From Sulfuricurvum sp. (lineage in GTDB: Bacteria; Campylobacterota; Campylobacteria; Campylobacterales; Sulfurimonadaceae), in assembly GCA_030693335.1 (NCBI GenBank), contig JAUYAU010000018.1, forward strand, positions 89,854-153,853: a stretch of 64,000 bases of DNA, read 5' to 3'. The translations under genes were made by a program, and so were the position numbers. Positions 57,168 to 64,000 of the stretch are shown one piece after another; position 1 is the first letter of the stretch, and each line of letters opens with the position of its first letter. The notes under the pieces were generated by a model, which did no database searches, was not told the DNA's origin, and saw nothing but the letters and a program-made list of their open reading frames with translations.

Positions 57168-59345
57168 TTAGCGGTACTCGAACACGAGATTTTCGTCAAA
57201 ATCGACAGCTACCTTGCCGCCTTGCACCAGTTTGCCAAAGAGCATCTCATCCACGAGAGGATCTTTGATTTTTTCTTGGATAACCCTGCCCAAAGGTCGA
57301 GCGCCCATTGCTTTGTCATATCCGATTTTTGCCAAATATTCTTTTGCTTTTTGGCTGAGTGTAATAATGACTTTTTTCGGCTTCATCTGCACATTGAGTT
57401 CACGGATAAATTTATCCACAATCCCCTCAACCACACTTGATGGCAATGCGCCAAACTCTACCACGGCATCCAAACGATTTCTAAACTCTGGAGTAAAAAA
57501 CGATTTAAGCGCTTCATTGCGGGATATCGACGCATCCGCATTGAATCCCATAACGGTACGCTCTGTTGCTCCTACATTGGAGGTCATAATTAAAACAACA
57601 TTTCCAAAATTCGCTTTGTAGCCATTGTTATCCGTCAAAGTTGCACTGTCCATCACCTGTAACAAAATATTGACCAGATCGGGGTGCGCTTTTTCGATCT
57701 CATCCAGCAATAAAACCATATAAGGGTGTTTACGTACCGCCTCGCTGAGTAATCCGCCCTGCTCAAATCCGACATATCCAGGAGGAGCACCGATCAAACG
57801 GCTGATGGCATGTTTTTCCATGTATTCAGACATGTCAAAACGTTCAAAATAGATTCCCATAGATTCCGCAAGCGATTTGGCAAGCTCAGTCTTCCCTACA
57901 CCCGTAGGGCCTGAAAACAAGAAGGAGGCTATAGGCTTATTTGGAGCACTCATTCCGGCATAAGAGCGTTTGATAGAGCGAACCACTTGAGTTATGGCAT
58001 GATCTTGCCCGATTACGAGTGTTTTGAGCGTGTCTTCTAATCCAAAGAGTTGTTCTCGTGCATCATTTCCGATTTTTGATGTCGGAACACCCGTAATTTT
58101 TGAAATCACCATTTCAATATCAAGAGGGGTGACGGTTGTTCTTTTGTGATTTTGCAGATGAAACGATGCTCCCGCCTCATCGATCAGATCAATCGCCACA
58201 TCAGGCAAAAAACGGTCCGTAATAAATTTTTTGGAAAGTTCTACAGCACTTCGCAGTGTTTTATCAGTGTATTTCACACCATGGTGTTTTTCGTATCGAG
58301 CTCGCAGCCCTTTTAGAATCAGAAAACTGTCTTCCAAAGAAGGCTCATTAACGTCAATACGTGCAAAACGGCGGCTTAATGCCCTGTCTTTTTCAAAAAC
58401 GGTCCGATATTCGGCATGCGTCGTGGCTCCCATACACTTTAGTGCCCCCGAAGCAAGGGCAGGTTTTAGCTGATTGGAAGCATCCATACTCCCGCCTCCA
58501 ACGGCACCCGCACCAACAATGGTATGTATCTCATCGATAAATAAAATGGCGTTAGGATGATCTTTTACTTCATCGATAACCGATTTGAGCCGTTTTTCAA
58601 AATCCCCGCGATATTTGGTCCCTGCAAGCATTGCTCCCAAATCAAGTGCAAACAATTCTGCGTTTTCCAATATTTTAGGAACATCACCCGCAACGATACG
58701 CAGCGCCAACCCCTCAGCAATCGCAGTTTTACCAACCCCAGGTTCACCGATCAGCAGTGGATTGTTTTTCTTGCGGCGGCAAAGTGTTTGAATGGTACGT
58801 TCGATCTCAGATGAACGACCGATTACGGGGTCGATTTTTCCCTCTTTTGCCTGCTCGTTAAGATTGATAGCGTACTGATCCAAAGCACCTTCACTGTCCG
58901 CAGCGGCTTGCGGTGTTGCTATGTCCCGATGCGAAATTGCCTCCAGCAAATCAACACGGCTAATGCCGTATTCCTGCAACAACAGACACGCATAGGTATG
59001 ATTTTCTTGATAGATAGCAGCCATAAAGTCACCAATATCGGCATGCTGTTTTTGAGCACTGCTGACATGACGCATCATCTCATCAATCATACGTGCCAAT
59101 GCTACGGTTTCAAAAGGTTCTTGAGTGACATCATCCGGCAAAGGTTCAATGGTTTGCATCAAATATTGTCCCAATGATTCGCGTATCACCTGAACATCTC
59201 CGCCACATGATTCAATGATACTTGATCCCTCAGGTGTATTTAACAAGGCGAGCATAACGTGCTCAATCGTTAAATATTCGTGGCGCTGATGCCGCGCAAA
59301 TGCGACAGCCTTTTGAAAAACTACATTAAGCTCAGTACTAATCAT
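57168..59345 (-). CDS. clpA: ATP-dependent Clp protease ATP-binding subunit ClpA
   Basis: 725-aa Hsp100 unfoldase for ClpP. The N-terminal domain (about 1-140) is the ClpS docking site. AAA-1 has Walker A GEPGVGKT and ALDLGAMLAGTKYRGDFE; AAA-2 has GPTGVGKTEL and LLLDEIEKAHPD. An IGx loop typical of ClpP docking is less clear by eye. TAATG overlap with clpS, and 10 nt before aat, so the three N-degron pathway genes form one unit. Confidence 0.95.
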   Translation of the reverse strand: MISTELNVVFQKAVAFARHQRHEYLTIEHVMLALLNTPEGSSIIESCGGDVQVIRESLGQYLMQTIEPLPDDVTQEPFETVALARMIDEMMRHVSSAQKQHADIGDFMAAIYQENHTYACLLLQEYGISRVDLLEAISHRDIATPQAAADSEGALDQYAINLNEQAKEGKIDPVIGRSSEIERTIQTLCRRKKNNPLLIGEPGVGKTAIAEGLALRIVAGDVPKILENAELFALDLGAMLAGTKYRGDFEKRLKSVIDEVKDHPNAILFIDEIHTIVGAGAVGGGSMDASNQLKPALASGALKCMGATTHAEYRTVFEKDRALSRRFARIDVNEPSLEDSFLILKGLRARYEKHHGVKYTDKTLRSAVELSKKFITDRFLPDVAIDLIDEAGASFHLQNHKRTTVTPLDIEMVISKITGVPTSKIGNDAREQLFGLEDTLKTLVIGQDHAITQVVRSIKRSYAGMSAPNKPIASFLFSGPTGVGKTELAKSLAESMGIYFERFDMSEYMEKHAISRLIGAPPGYVGFEQGGLLSEAVRKHPYMVLLLDEIEKAHPDLVNILLQVMDSATLTDNNGYKANFGNVVLIMTSNVGATERTVMGFNADASISRNEALKSFFTPEFRNRLDAVVEFGALPSSVVEGIVDKFIRELNVQMKPKKVIITLSQKAKEYLAKIGYDKAMGARPLGRVIQEKIKDPLVDEMLFGKLVQGGKVAVDFDENLVFEYR

Positions 59346-59644
59346 TACGCTTCCTCCATAACCGCTTTGAGCGGGAATCCATTCTCTCGTGCAAGTGAGC
59401 TTACCTGATGAACCTTTGTTTCTGCAATTTCATACGTATACGTGCCACACAGCCCACGCTGATTTTGATGCACCTGTATCATTATTAACTGCGCATCTAC
59501 GTAACTTTTGTGAAAAATGCGTACTAAGATATCAATGACAAAATCCATTGATGTATAATCGTCATTTAATAAATAAACGTGATATTGCTTAGGTTCTCTT
59601 AGGCTAATAGAACCTTCTGTTTGCTGTGTGATCTTTGTACTCAA
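59345..59644 (-). CDS. clpS: ClpS adaptor protein
   Basis: 99 aa, TTG start at 59644 with GGGAA six bases upstream. YHVYLLNDDYTSMDFVIDILVRIFHKS is the hallmark N-degron binding region, including the NDDYTxMD motif that reads bulky N-terminal residues, followed by the ClpA contact in GLCGTYTYEIAETKV. It delivers N-degron substrates to ClpAP. First gene of clpS-clpA-aat. Confidence 0.95.
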   Translation of the reverse strand: MSTKITQQTEGSISLREPKQYHVYLLNDDYTSMDFVIDILVRIFHKSYVDAQLIMIQVHQNQRGLCGTYTYEIAETKVHQVSSLARENGFPLKAVMEEA

Positions 59645-59737
59645 AAATAATTCCCGTCTGATTTAAAAGAAATAATGTAGCAAGGGTTTCGTGTTTTTTG
59701 GCTTAAATGAGAAGATTATAGTAAAAATGGGGCTTTA

Positions 59738-60970
59738 TCACCCCCTAGCAGTGATAAAGTCCTCAATTATGTGTTCTGGATTTTCCAATCCAATCGAAAT
59801 ACGGATTAATCCGGGAGTTATTCCTAAAAATTCTTTTGTGTCCTCATCAAAATCGCGGTAAATTGTCGATCCCATATGCAGACCCAACGTTCGACTGTCT
59901 CCAATATTGGCCGTAATCGTAATAAGCTTTGACGCATTTAAAAATGCAAAAGCGGCCTCTTTTGTTCCCATATCAATCGTAAGAAGTGTTCCGCATCCTT
60001 GAGAAAATTGAGTCACATAGCGCTCATGGTGAGGATGGGAACTCAAAGACGGATGGTTAATCTTAAACCCTGCCTCACTGAGCGCCTTGGCTATTTTTTC
60101 CACACTGTCAACTATACGGTCCATGCGCAAAGGGAGTGTTTCCAATCCCAACAAAGTCATATAACTCCCAAAACCATTTGCAGACATACCAAAGTCACGA
60201 AGTGCTCTTTTCTTCGCGTTTCCGATCAATGCCATTGCTCCCATTTTTTTGATAAAGGGATGCACTTCTGCGTAACGCTGTGTTTTGAATTTATCGTCAC
60301 CTTCACTGATTGCTCGAAAAACTACTGCCCCTCCCAATGATGATGCATTTCCCGTAATAATTTTGGTCGTTGAATAGACTACGATATCAGCACCCAACGC
60401 TATGGGCGCAATGCTCAGCGGGGTACATGTATTGTCCACCATCAACACAACACCACATTTGTTGGCAATAGCAGCTATTTTCGCTATATCGGGGAGACGC
60501 ATATTAGGATTACCGACACTCTCCAAAAAAAGTATTTTTGTTTTATCGGTGATCGCCGCTTCGATTGCTTCGAATTCATCCACATCAAAAAAACGTGTAG
60601 AGATCCCAAAGCGGGTTAAAGTTTCAGAAAAATACGAATAGGTTCCGCCGAACAATCCTCCGACACTGACAATCTCATCACCGCTTTTAAGCAAACTGAT
60701 CGTGGCCATTGCCGTTGCCCCCATTCCTGATGAAGCGGCAACCGCACCGATACCGCCATCCATCTGAGTTAAAATTTGCTCCAATTGACCCGATGTCGGA
60801 TTACCCATACGAGAATACAACGGTTTTTTAACCGACCCGTCAAAAATACCCTCGCCTGTTTCACTGTCCCCATAACCAAATGATGCCGAATTGATCATAA
60901 CCGGGCTGATTGCCCCCTCTTTTTTTCCCACTTGCTGTACAAATTTTGTGCTAAACTCTTCAAAACGCAT
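59738..60970 (-). CDS. metY: O-acetylhomoserine sulfhydrylase / Cys-Met metabolism PLP enzyme
   Basis: 410 aa from the ATG at 60970 (AAAGGA six bases upstream). Fold-type I, cystathionine gamma-synthase family: YSRMGNPTSGQLEQ, MGATAMATISLLKSGDEIV, the PLP lysine in VVYSTTKIITGNASSLGGAVV (here S-T-T-K) and the C-terminal LIRISIGLENPEHIIEDF. It probably makes homocysteine from O-acetylhomoserine and sulfide; methionine gamma-lyase is the main alternative. The G-x-S-x-T-K variant supports the sulfhydrylase group. Divergent from bioD. Confidence 0.82.
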   Translation of the reverse strand: MRFEEFSTKFVQQVGKKEGAISPVMINSASFGYGDSETGEGIFDGSVKKPLYSRMGNPTSGQLEQILTQMDGGIGAVAASSGMGATAMATISLLKSGDEIVSVGGLFGGTYSYFSETLTRFGISTRFFDVDEFEAIEAAITDKTKILFLESVGNPNMRLPDIAKIAAIANKCGVVLMVDNTCTPLSIAPIALGADIVVYSTTKIITGNASSLGGAVVFRAISEGDDKFKTQRYAEVHPFIKKMGAMALIGNAKKRALRDFGMSANGFGSYMTLLGLETLPLRMDRIVDSVEKIAKALSEAGFKINHPSLSSHPHHERYVTQFSQGCGTLLTIDMGTKEAAFAFLNASKLITITANIGDSRTLGLHMGSTIYRDFDEDTKEFLGITPGLIRISIGLENPEHIIEDFITARG

Positions 60971-61049
60971 TACTAGTCCTTTTGGCATTGCCTTATCTTT
61001 ACGAAAGTTATATTAAAATTGCGCTAATTATAGCCAAAAGGGCAAATCC

Positions 61050-61721
61050 TTGTCTAAACGAATTTTTATCACCGCCACCAATACGGATGTCGGTAAAACC
61101 TACACAACCATCAAACTTATGGAAGCGTTTACGAAAATGGGGCTTCGCGTGGGTGTTTACAAACCCATCGAAACCGGAGTAAACGGTATTCCTGCCGATG
61201 GAAGTCTGCTTCTCAAACATGCACAGATTCTGAATCCGAACCTTAAAAACATGCGCATTAATGATATAGTCACCCTCTCATTGCCCCTTCCTGCAGCTCC
61301 CTATGTTGCGAATAAAAGAAAAAAGATCAACTTAGAACAATTTGATCGCGCCTTGGAAAAAATCGAAGCCCTCTGCGATATTGTTCTTATCGAAGGAGCA
61401 GGAGGACTCATGGTCCCGGTGGATGAAGATCTTATGATGATTGATTTCCCTAAGTATTTTAATGCGGTTGCCCTCTTGGTCACTCATTGCAAGCTTGGGT
61501 GTATTAATGACACACTTTTAAGTCTCAATGCTCTTGAAAATATGCGTATTCCCCATTTATGGGTATTAAATTGCCGGATGGGGGATGAAAGTTTTCCACA
61601 AATATCCCTTCCCTATTTTAAAAATACGTTTGATCCGCTTTTCGCAATCGGGCAGGATAATACAGCACTCGCTCAAGCATTATTGGATAAAATAAATCAA
61701 GAAAACTCGCAAGGAGAATGA
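61050..61721 (+). CDS. bioD: Dethiobiotin synthetase
   Basis: 223 aa; TTG start at 61050 with AAGGG upstream, giving FITATNTDVGKTYTTIKLME, the P-loop (GxxxxxGKT) of BioD. KPIETG and IEGAGGLMVPVDED are the remaining family motifs. It closes the ureido ring of biotin using ATP, CO2 and diaminopelargonate. Contiguous with pyrB (TGA directly followed by ATG). Confidence 0.93.
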   Translation: MSKRIFITATNTDVGKTYTTIKLMEAFTKMGLRVGVYKPIETGVNGIPADGSLLLKHAQILNPNLKNMRINDIVTLSLPLPAAPYVANKRKKINLEQFDRALEKIEALCDIVLIEGAGGLMVPVDEDLMMIDFPKYFNAVALLVTHCKLGCINDTLLSLNALENMRIPHLWVLNCRMGDESFPQISLPYFKNTFDPLFAIGQDNTALAQALLDKINQENSQGE

Positions 61722-62591
61722 ATGCGTCATCTAATTCGCACCGATGATTTTACGATTGATCAAATCAATGCTGTTTTGAAAGACGCGGCGCTATTTGGTG
61801 ATGGCCATTTTGACCCGATACTGCGAGAAAAAATTATCATTACCCTTTTTTTCGAAAATTCAACCCGAACTAAAAGCTCTTTTGAAATAGCGGCAAAACG
61901 TTTAGGCGCTGAAGTTATCCACCTCGATGTTCAAAAGAGCTCCACCCAAAAAGGGGAAAGCCTAATCGATACCGCAGCTAACCTCGATGCTATGGGTCCC
62001 CATGCAATGATCGTACGCCATGCCCATGCAGGTGTCCCTCATACACTTGCGCAACACACCAATGCCTCTATTATCAATGCAGGGGATGGGGCTCACGCAC
62101 ATCCCACACAAGCACTTCTTGATCTCTTTACTCTTCAGCAGCATTTTGGTGATGTAACAGGCAAAAGAATAGCGATTGTCGGAGATATCAAAAATTCCCG
62201 TGTAGCTAATAGTAATATAGGACTTTTAAAACGGTTTGGTATGGATATCACTCTCGTGGCACCCCCACAATTTTTACCGACAACGACACTCAAGACAACG
62301 CATAATATCCACGAGGTACTTGAGAATGTTGATGCAATCATGAGTTTACGCACTCAAACAGAGCGCCACTCCCATCAAACCTATGGATCACTCAAAGATT
62401 ATGCCAGCGACTTTTGCATTACCAAAAAAATGATTCAAAACAGGGATATTATCATTATGCATCCGGGACCTGTTCATCGCAATATTGACATTGATGACGC
62501 AATGCTAGGTGATCCAAGATGCAAAGTACTTGAACAGGTTAAAAATGGCGTCTCAATCCGAATGGCAGTCCTTAAGGCTCTTATAGCGTAA
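61722..62591 (+). CDS. pyrB: Aspartate carbamoyltransferase catalytic chain
   Basis: 289 aa; first committed step of pyrimidine synthesis. The carbamoyl-phosphate motif is [23 protein letters not shown] (usual STRTR), with [15 protein letters not shown] and the later [10 protein letters not shown] and MHPGPVHRN segments. No pyrI regulatory chain is nearby, as expected in this phylum. TAATG overlap with pabB. Confidence 0.95.
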   Translation: MRHLIRTDDFTIDQINAVLKDAALFGDGHFDPILREKIIITLFFENSTRTKSSFEIAAKRLGAEVIHLDVQKSSTQKGESLIDTAANLDAMGPHAMIVRHAHAGVPHTLAQHTNASIINAGDGAHAHPTQALLDLFTLQQHFGDVTGKRIAIVGDIKNSRVANSNIGLLKRFGMDITLVAPPQFLPTTTLKTTHNIHEVLENVDAIMSLRTQTERHSHQTYGSLKDYASDFCITKKMIQNRDIIIMHPGPVHRNIDIDDAMLGDPRCKVLEQVKNGVSIRMAVLKALIA

Positions 62592-63526
62592 TGTATGCGC
62601 AGCTGAGTCAACTCGTATCCCAAGGTATCCCCACTTTTTTTTATTCTGATTTCAAGGGTGAAGTCTTCCATTGCTATGCACTCGATACTCTCAATGAACA
62701 GGATATTGAGTTTTCTTTTGATAACGAACAAAGCAAGAACAATCTACCTCATATACCAAAATACTGTCCCAATAATTTTGAAGAATATAACGAAAAATTC
62801 AACCAAGTCCAACAGCATATACGAGCAGGAAATACTTACCTCTTAAATCTTACACAACAAACGCCAATACAATCAGATTACACATTGCATGAAATCTATA
62901 CAATGGCAAATGCCCCTTACAAATTACGTGTAGGTGATAAATTCGTCTGCTTCTCACCAGAGGCATTTATCACCATTGAAAATGATCGAATACATACGTA
63001 TCCGATGAAAGGGACTATCGATGCCGATGTACCAAATGCAGTAGATACCATCATAAATGATCCAAAAGAACTGGCAGAACATACGATGATTGTAGATCTA
63101 TTACGAAATGACTTGGGGATAATTGCTAATGATATACGTGTAGAAAACTTTCGATATATTACAACAATAGAAACCGGTAATAAGCGGCTGCATCAAGTAA
63201 GCTCACACATCAGTGGCCAGCTAAAAAATGATTGGAAAGAAACCATAGGAGAGAAAATACAGGCAATCCTGCCTGCTGGAAGTATCAGCGGAACACCTAA
63301 AAAAAATACATGTGAGATAATTGAAACCATTGAAGGATATCAAAGAGGTTACTTTAGTGGAATTTTTGGATATTTTGACGGAAAGAATCTGTACAGTGCA
63401 GTTTCAATTAGATATATCGAAAAAACAGAAAAAGGGCTTGTATATAAAAGCGGAGGGGGTATCACCGCAGATAGCACACCTCAAAATGAATACCAAGAGA
63501 TGCTCGATAAAATTTATATCCCCTAA
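62591..63526 (+). CDS. pabB: Aminodeoxychorismate synthase component I
   Basis: 311 aa, a short PabB without the N-terminal half of E. coli PabB. The chorismate-binding catalytic half is present: VRAGNTYLLNLT, YPMKGTIDAD, LRNDLGIIANDI, GSISGTPKKNTCEIIETIEGYQRGYFSGIFGYFDG and KSGGGITADSTPQNEY. It makes the folate precursor aminodeoxychorismate with PabA. No pabA or pabC is in the window. The stop overlaps comEA by 4 nt convergently. Confidence 0.9.
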   Translation: MYAQLSQLVSQGIPTFFYSDFKGEVFHCYALDTLNEQDIEFSFDNEQSKNNLPHIPKYCPNNFEEYNEKFNQVQQHIRAGNTYLLNLTQQTPIQSDYTLHEIYTMANAPYKLRVGDKFVCFSPEAFITIENDRIHTYPMKGTIDADVPNAVDTIINDPKELAEHTMIVDLLRNDLGIIANDIRVENFRYITTIETGNKRLHQVSSHISGQLKNDWKETIGEKIQAILPAGSISGTPKKNTCEIIETIEGYQRGYFSGIFGYFDGKNLYSAVSIRYIEKTEKGLVYKSGGGITADSTPQNEYQEMLDKIYIP

Positions 63527-63765
63527 CGTATTGCGACTTGTGATTTCATTTTCTGAAGTGTTTTAGGACCAATCCCTTTGACATTTACTAATTCATCCAC
63601 ACTTTTAAAACTACCATGAGATTTACGGTAGTTTATAATTTCTTGAGCCTTAGTTGGACCAATGCCATTAAGCGTTTGCAGTTGAGCAGAATTTGCCTTA
63701 TTCACATTTACAGCAGAAAAAAGTAATGATGAAAATAGTAAGAGTGCAAGAAAAAATTTAACCAT
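63523..63765 (-). CDS. ComEA-type helix-hairpin-helix protein
   Basis: 80 aa from the ATG at 63765 (AAGGT upstream); the open frame upstream is not needed. A signal peptide (MVKFFLALLLFSSLLFSA) leads to a complete ComEA HhH domain: VNVNKANSAQLQTLNGIGPTKAQEIINYRKSHGSFKSVDELVNVKGIGPKTL. It is exported and binds DNA without sequence specificity, acting in DNA uptake in competent bacteria. No other competence gene besides pilT is in the window. Confidence 0.88.
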   Translation of the reverse strand: MVKFFLALLLFSSLLFSAVNVNKANSAQLQTLNGIGPTKAQEIINYRKSHGSFKSVDELVNVKGIGPKTLQKMKSQVAIR

Positions 63766-63867
63766 AAATAACCTTCTAGATTTTAATACGGTCATTGTAG
63801 CTGTATAATAAAAAAGAGTCAAGTTCATGATTTATTAAGATGGTGTAATGATTGATTTTAACGCCAA

Positions 63868-63886
63868 TTCAAGTTTAAAGTGCAAC
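63868..63886. repeat. Possible left terminal repeat of an IS30-family element
   Basis: TTCAAGTTTAAAGTGCAAC lies about 60 nt upstream of the transposase start. Similar AAATTTGAAGTGCAAC-type termini occur in IS30-family elements. The right end is beyond the window, so no inverted partner can be checked. Tentative. Confidence 0.3.
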
Positions 63887-63947
63887 AGGAGATCAAAAGG
63901 GTGTAGCAAAGAGTCGATTTTATCCGACCAGAGATAAAGGGACATAT

Positions 63948-64000
63948 ATGAGCTACAACCAATTGACCATGGTACAACGATACCAAATAGAAGCTTTGAG
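63948..64000 (+). mobile_element. IS30-family transposase, N-terminal fragment cut by window edge
   Basis: ATG at 63948 with AAAGGG upstream. The 17 visible codons read MSYNQLTMVQRYQIEAL, which is the standard opening of IS30-family transposases (MSYxQLTxxQRYQI.AL, start of the helix-turn-helix). The remainder lies to the right of the window. It is inserted downstream of the divergent comEA gene. Confidence 0.75.

Overview
The window looks like chromosomal DNA of a Campylobacterota (Epsilonproteobacteria) member, probably a free-living Sulfuricurvum/Sulfurimonas type. This is inferred from gene content and from gene order recalled for Campylobacter jejuni. The matching blocks are pyrH-rpoZ-spoT; hspR-cbpA; serS followed by a PflB-like TPR protein; cheY-prmA-ftsH followed by a phosphatidylserine-decarboxylase-like gene; pglG next to waaC-waaM; rplY-pth-lptG-like-lysA-HAD-pheA-hisC-fliF-fliG-fliH-dxs in exactly that order; and clpS-clpA-aat. 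The genome is compact: most neighbours overlap by 1-17 nt, convergent genes overlap at their 3' ends, and no gene-free stretch exceeds 300 bases. I saw no rRNA, tRNA or CRISPR array.

Layout. 1-1641: spoT (cut by the window edge), rpoZ and pyrH on the minus strand. 1742-4160: an unrecognised two-gene unit, a 439-aa protein plus a cytoplasmic trypsin-like protease with a zinc ribbon and a YbjN/CesT-like tail. 4157-11354: DUF502 membrane protein, M3 oligopeptidase, EEP-family nuclease, DUF1643, the HspR-CbpA heat-shock pair with a HAIR-like operator, and purH. 11451-17283: hypoxanthine-DNA glycosylase, D-Ala-D-Ala carboxypeptidase, a four-gene MCE/Mla lipid transporter and an ATP-type phosphofructokinase. 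17237-24335: epimerase, cytochrome c, serB, a metF-like gene, serS and the TPR protein. 24330-32381: psd-like pseudoenzyme, ftsH, prmA, cheY, hisA, hisH, pglG, then divergent waaC-waaM for lipid A/core synthesis. 32369-36176: dUTPase, a 58-aa Cys protein, and a putative 5-thiohistidine operon (OvoA-type sulfoxide synthase without its methyltransferase, a PatB-type C-S lyase, and a PNPOx-like protein). 36321-38240: chemoreceptor with a CZB domain. 38266-53030: pgeF, then the long minus-strand dxs...rplY block with flagellar, Phe/His/Lys biosynthesis and translation genes, then pilT and tal. 53080-57157: an accessory-looking stretch with DUF4105, DUF2442, a REP-like palindrome, DUF3015, and a MazF-type toxin-antitoxin module. 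57157-63765: the aat-clpA-clpS N-degron pathway genes, an O-acetylhomoserine sulfhydrylase-like gene, bioD-pyrB-pabB and comEA. The right edge enters an IS30-family element.

Main points for a second look: (i) the toxin-antitoxin module lies between the intact 3' end of aat and a second, diverged copy of that same 3' end; (ii) the protease / YbjN-like pair; (iii) the short OvoA with a neighbouring lyase; (iv) a Psd homologue that has lost both expected catalytic residues; (v) an orphan pglG beside waaC-waaM without the pgl glycosylation genes.
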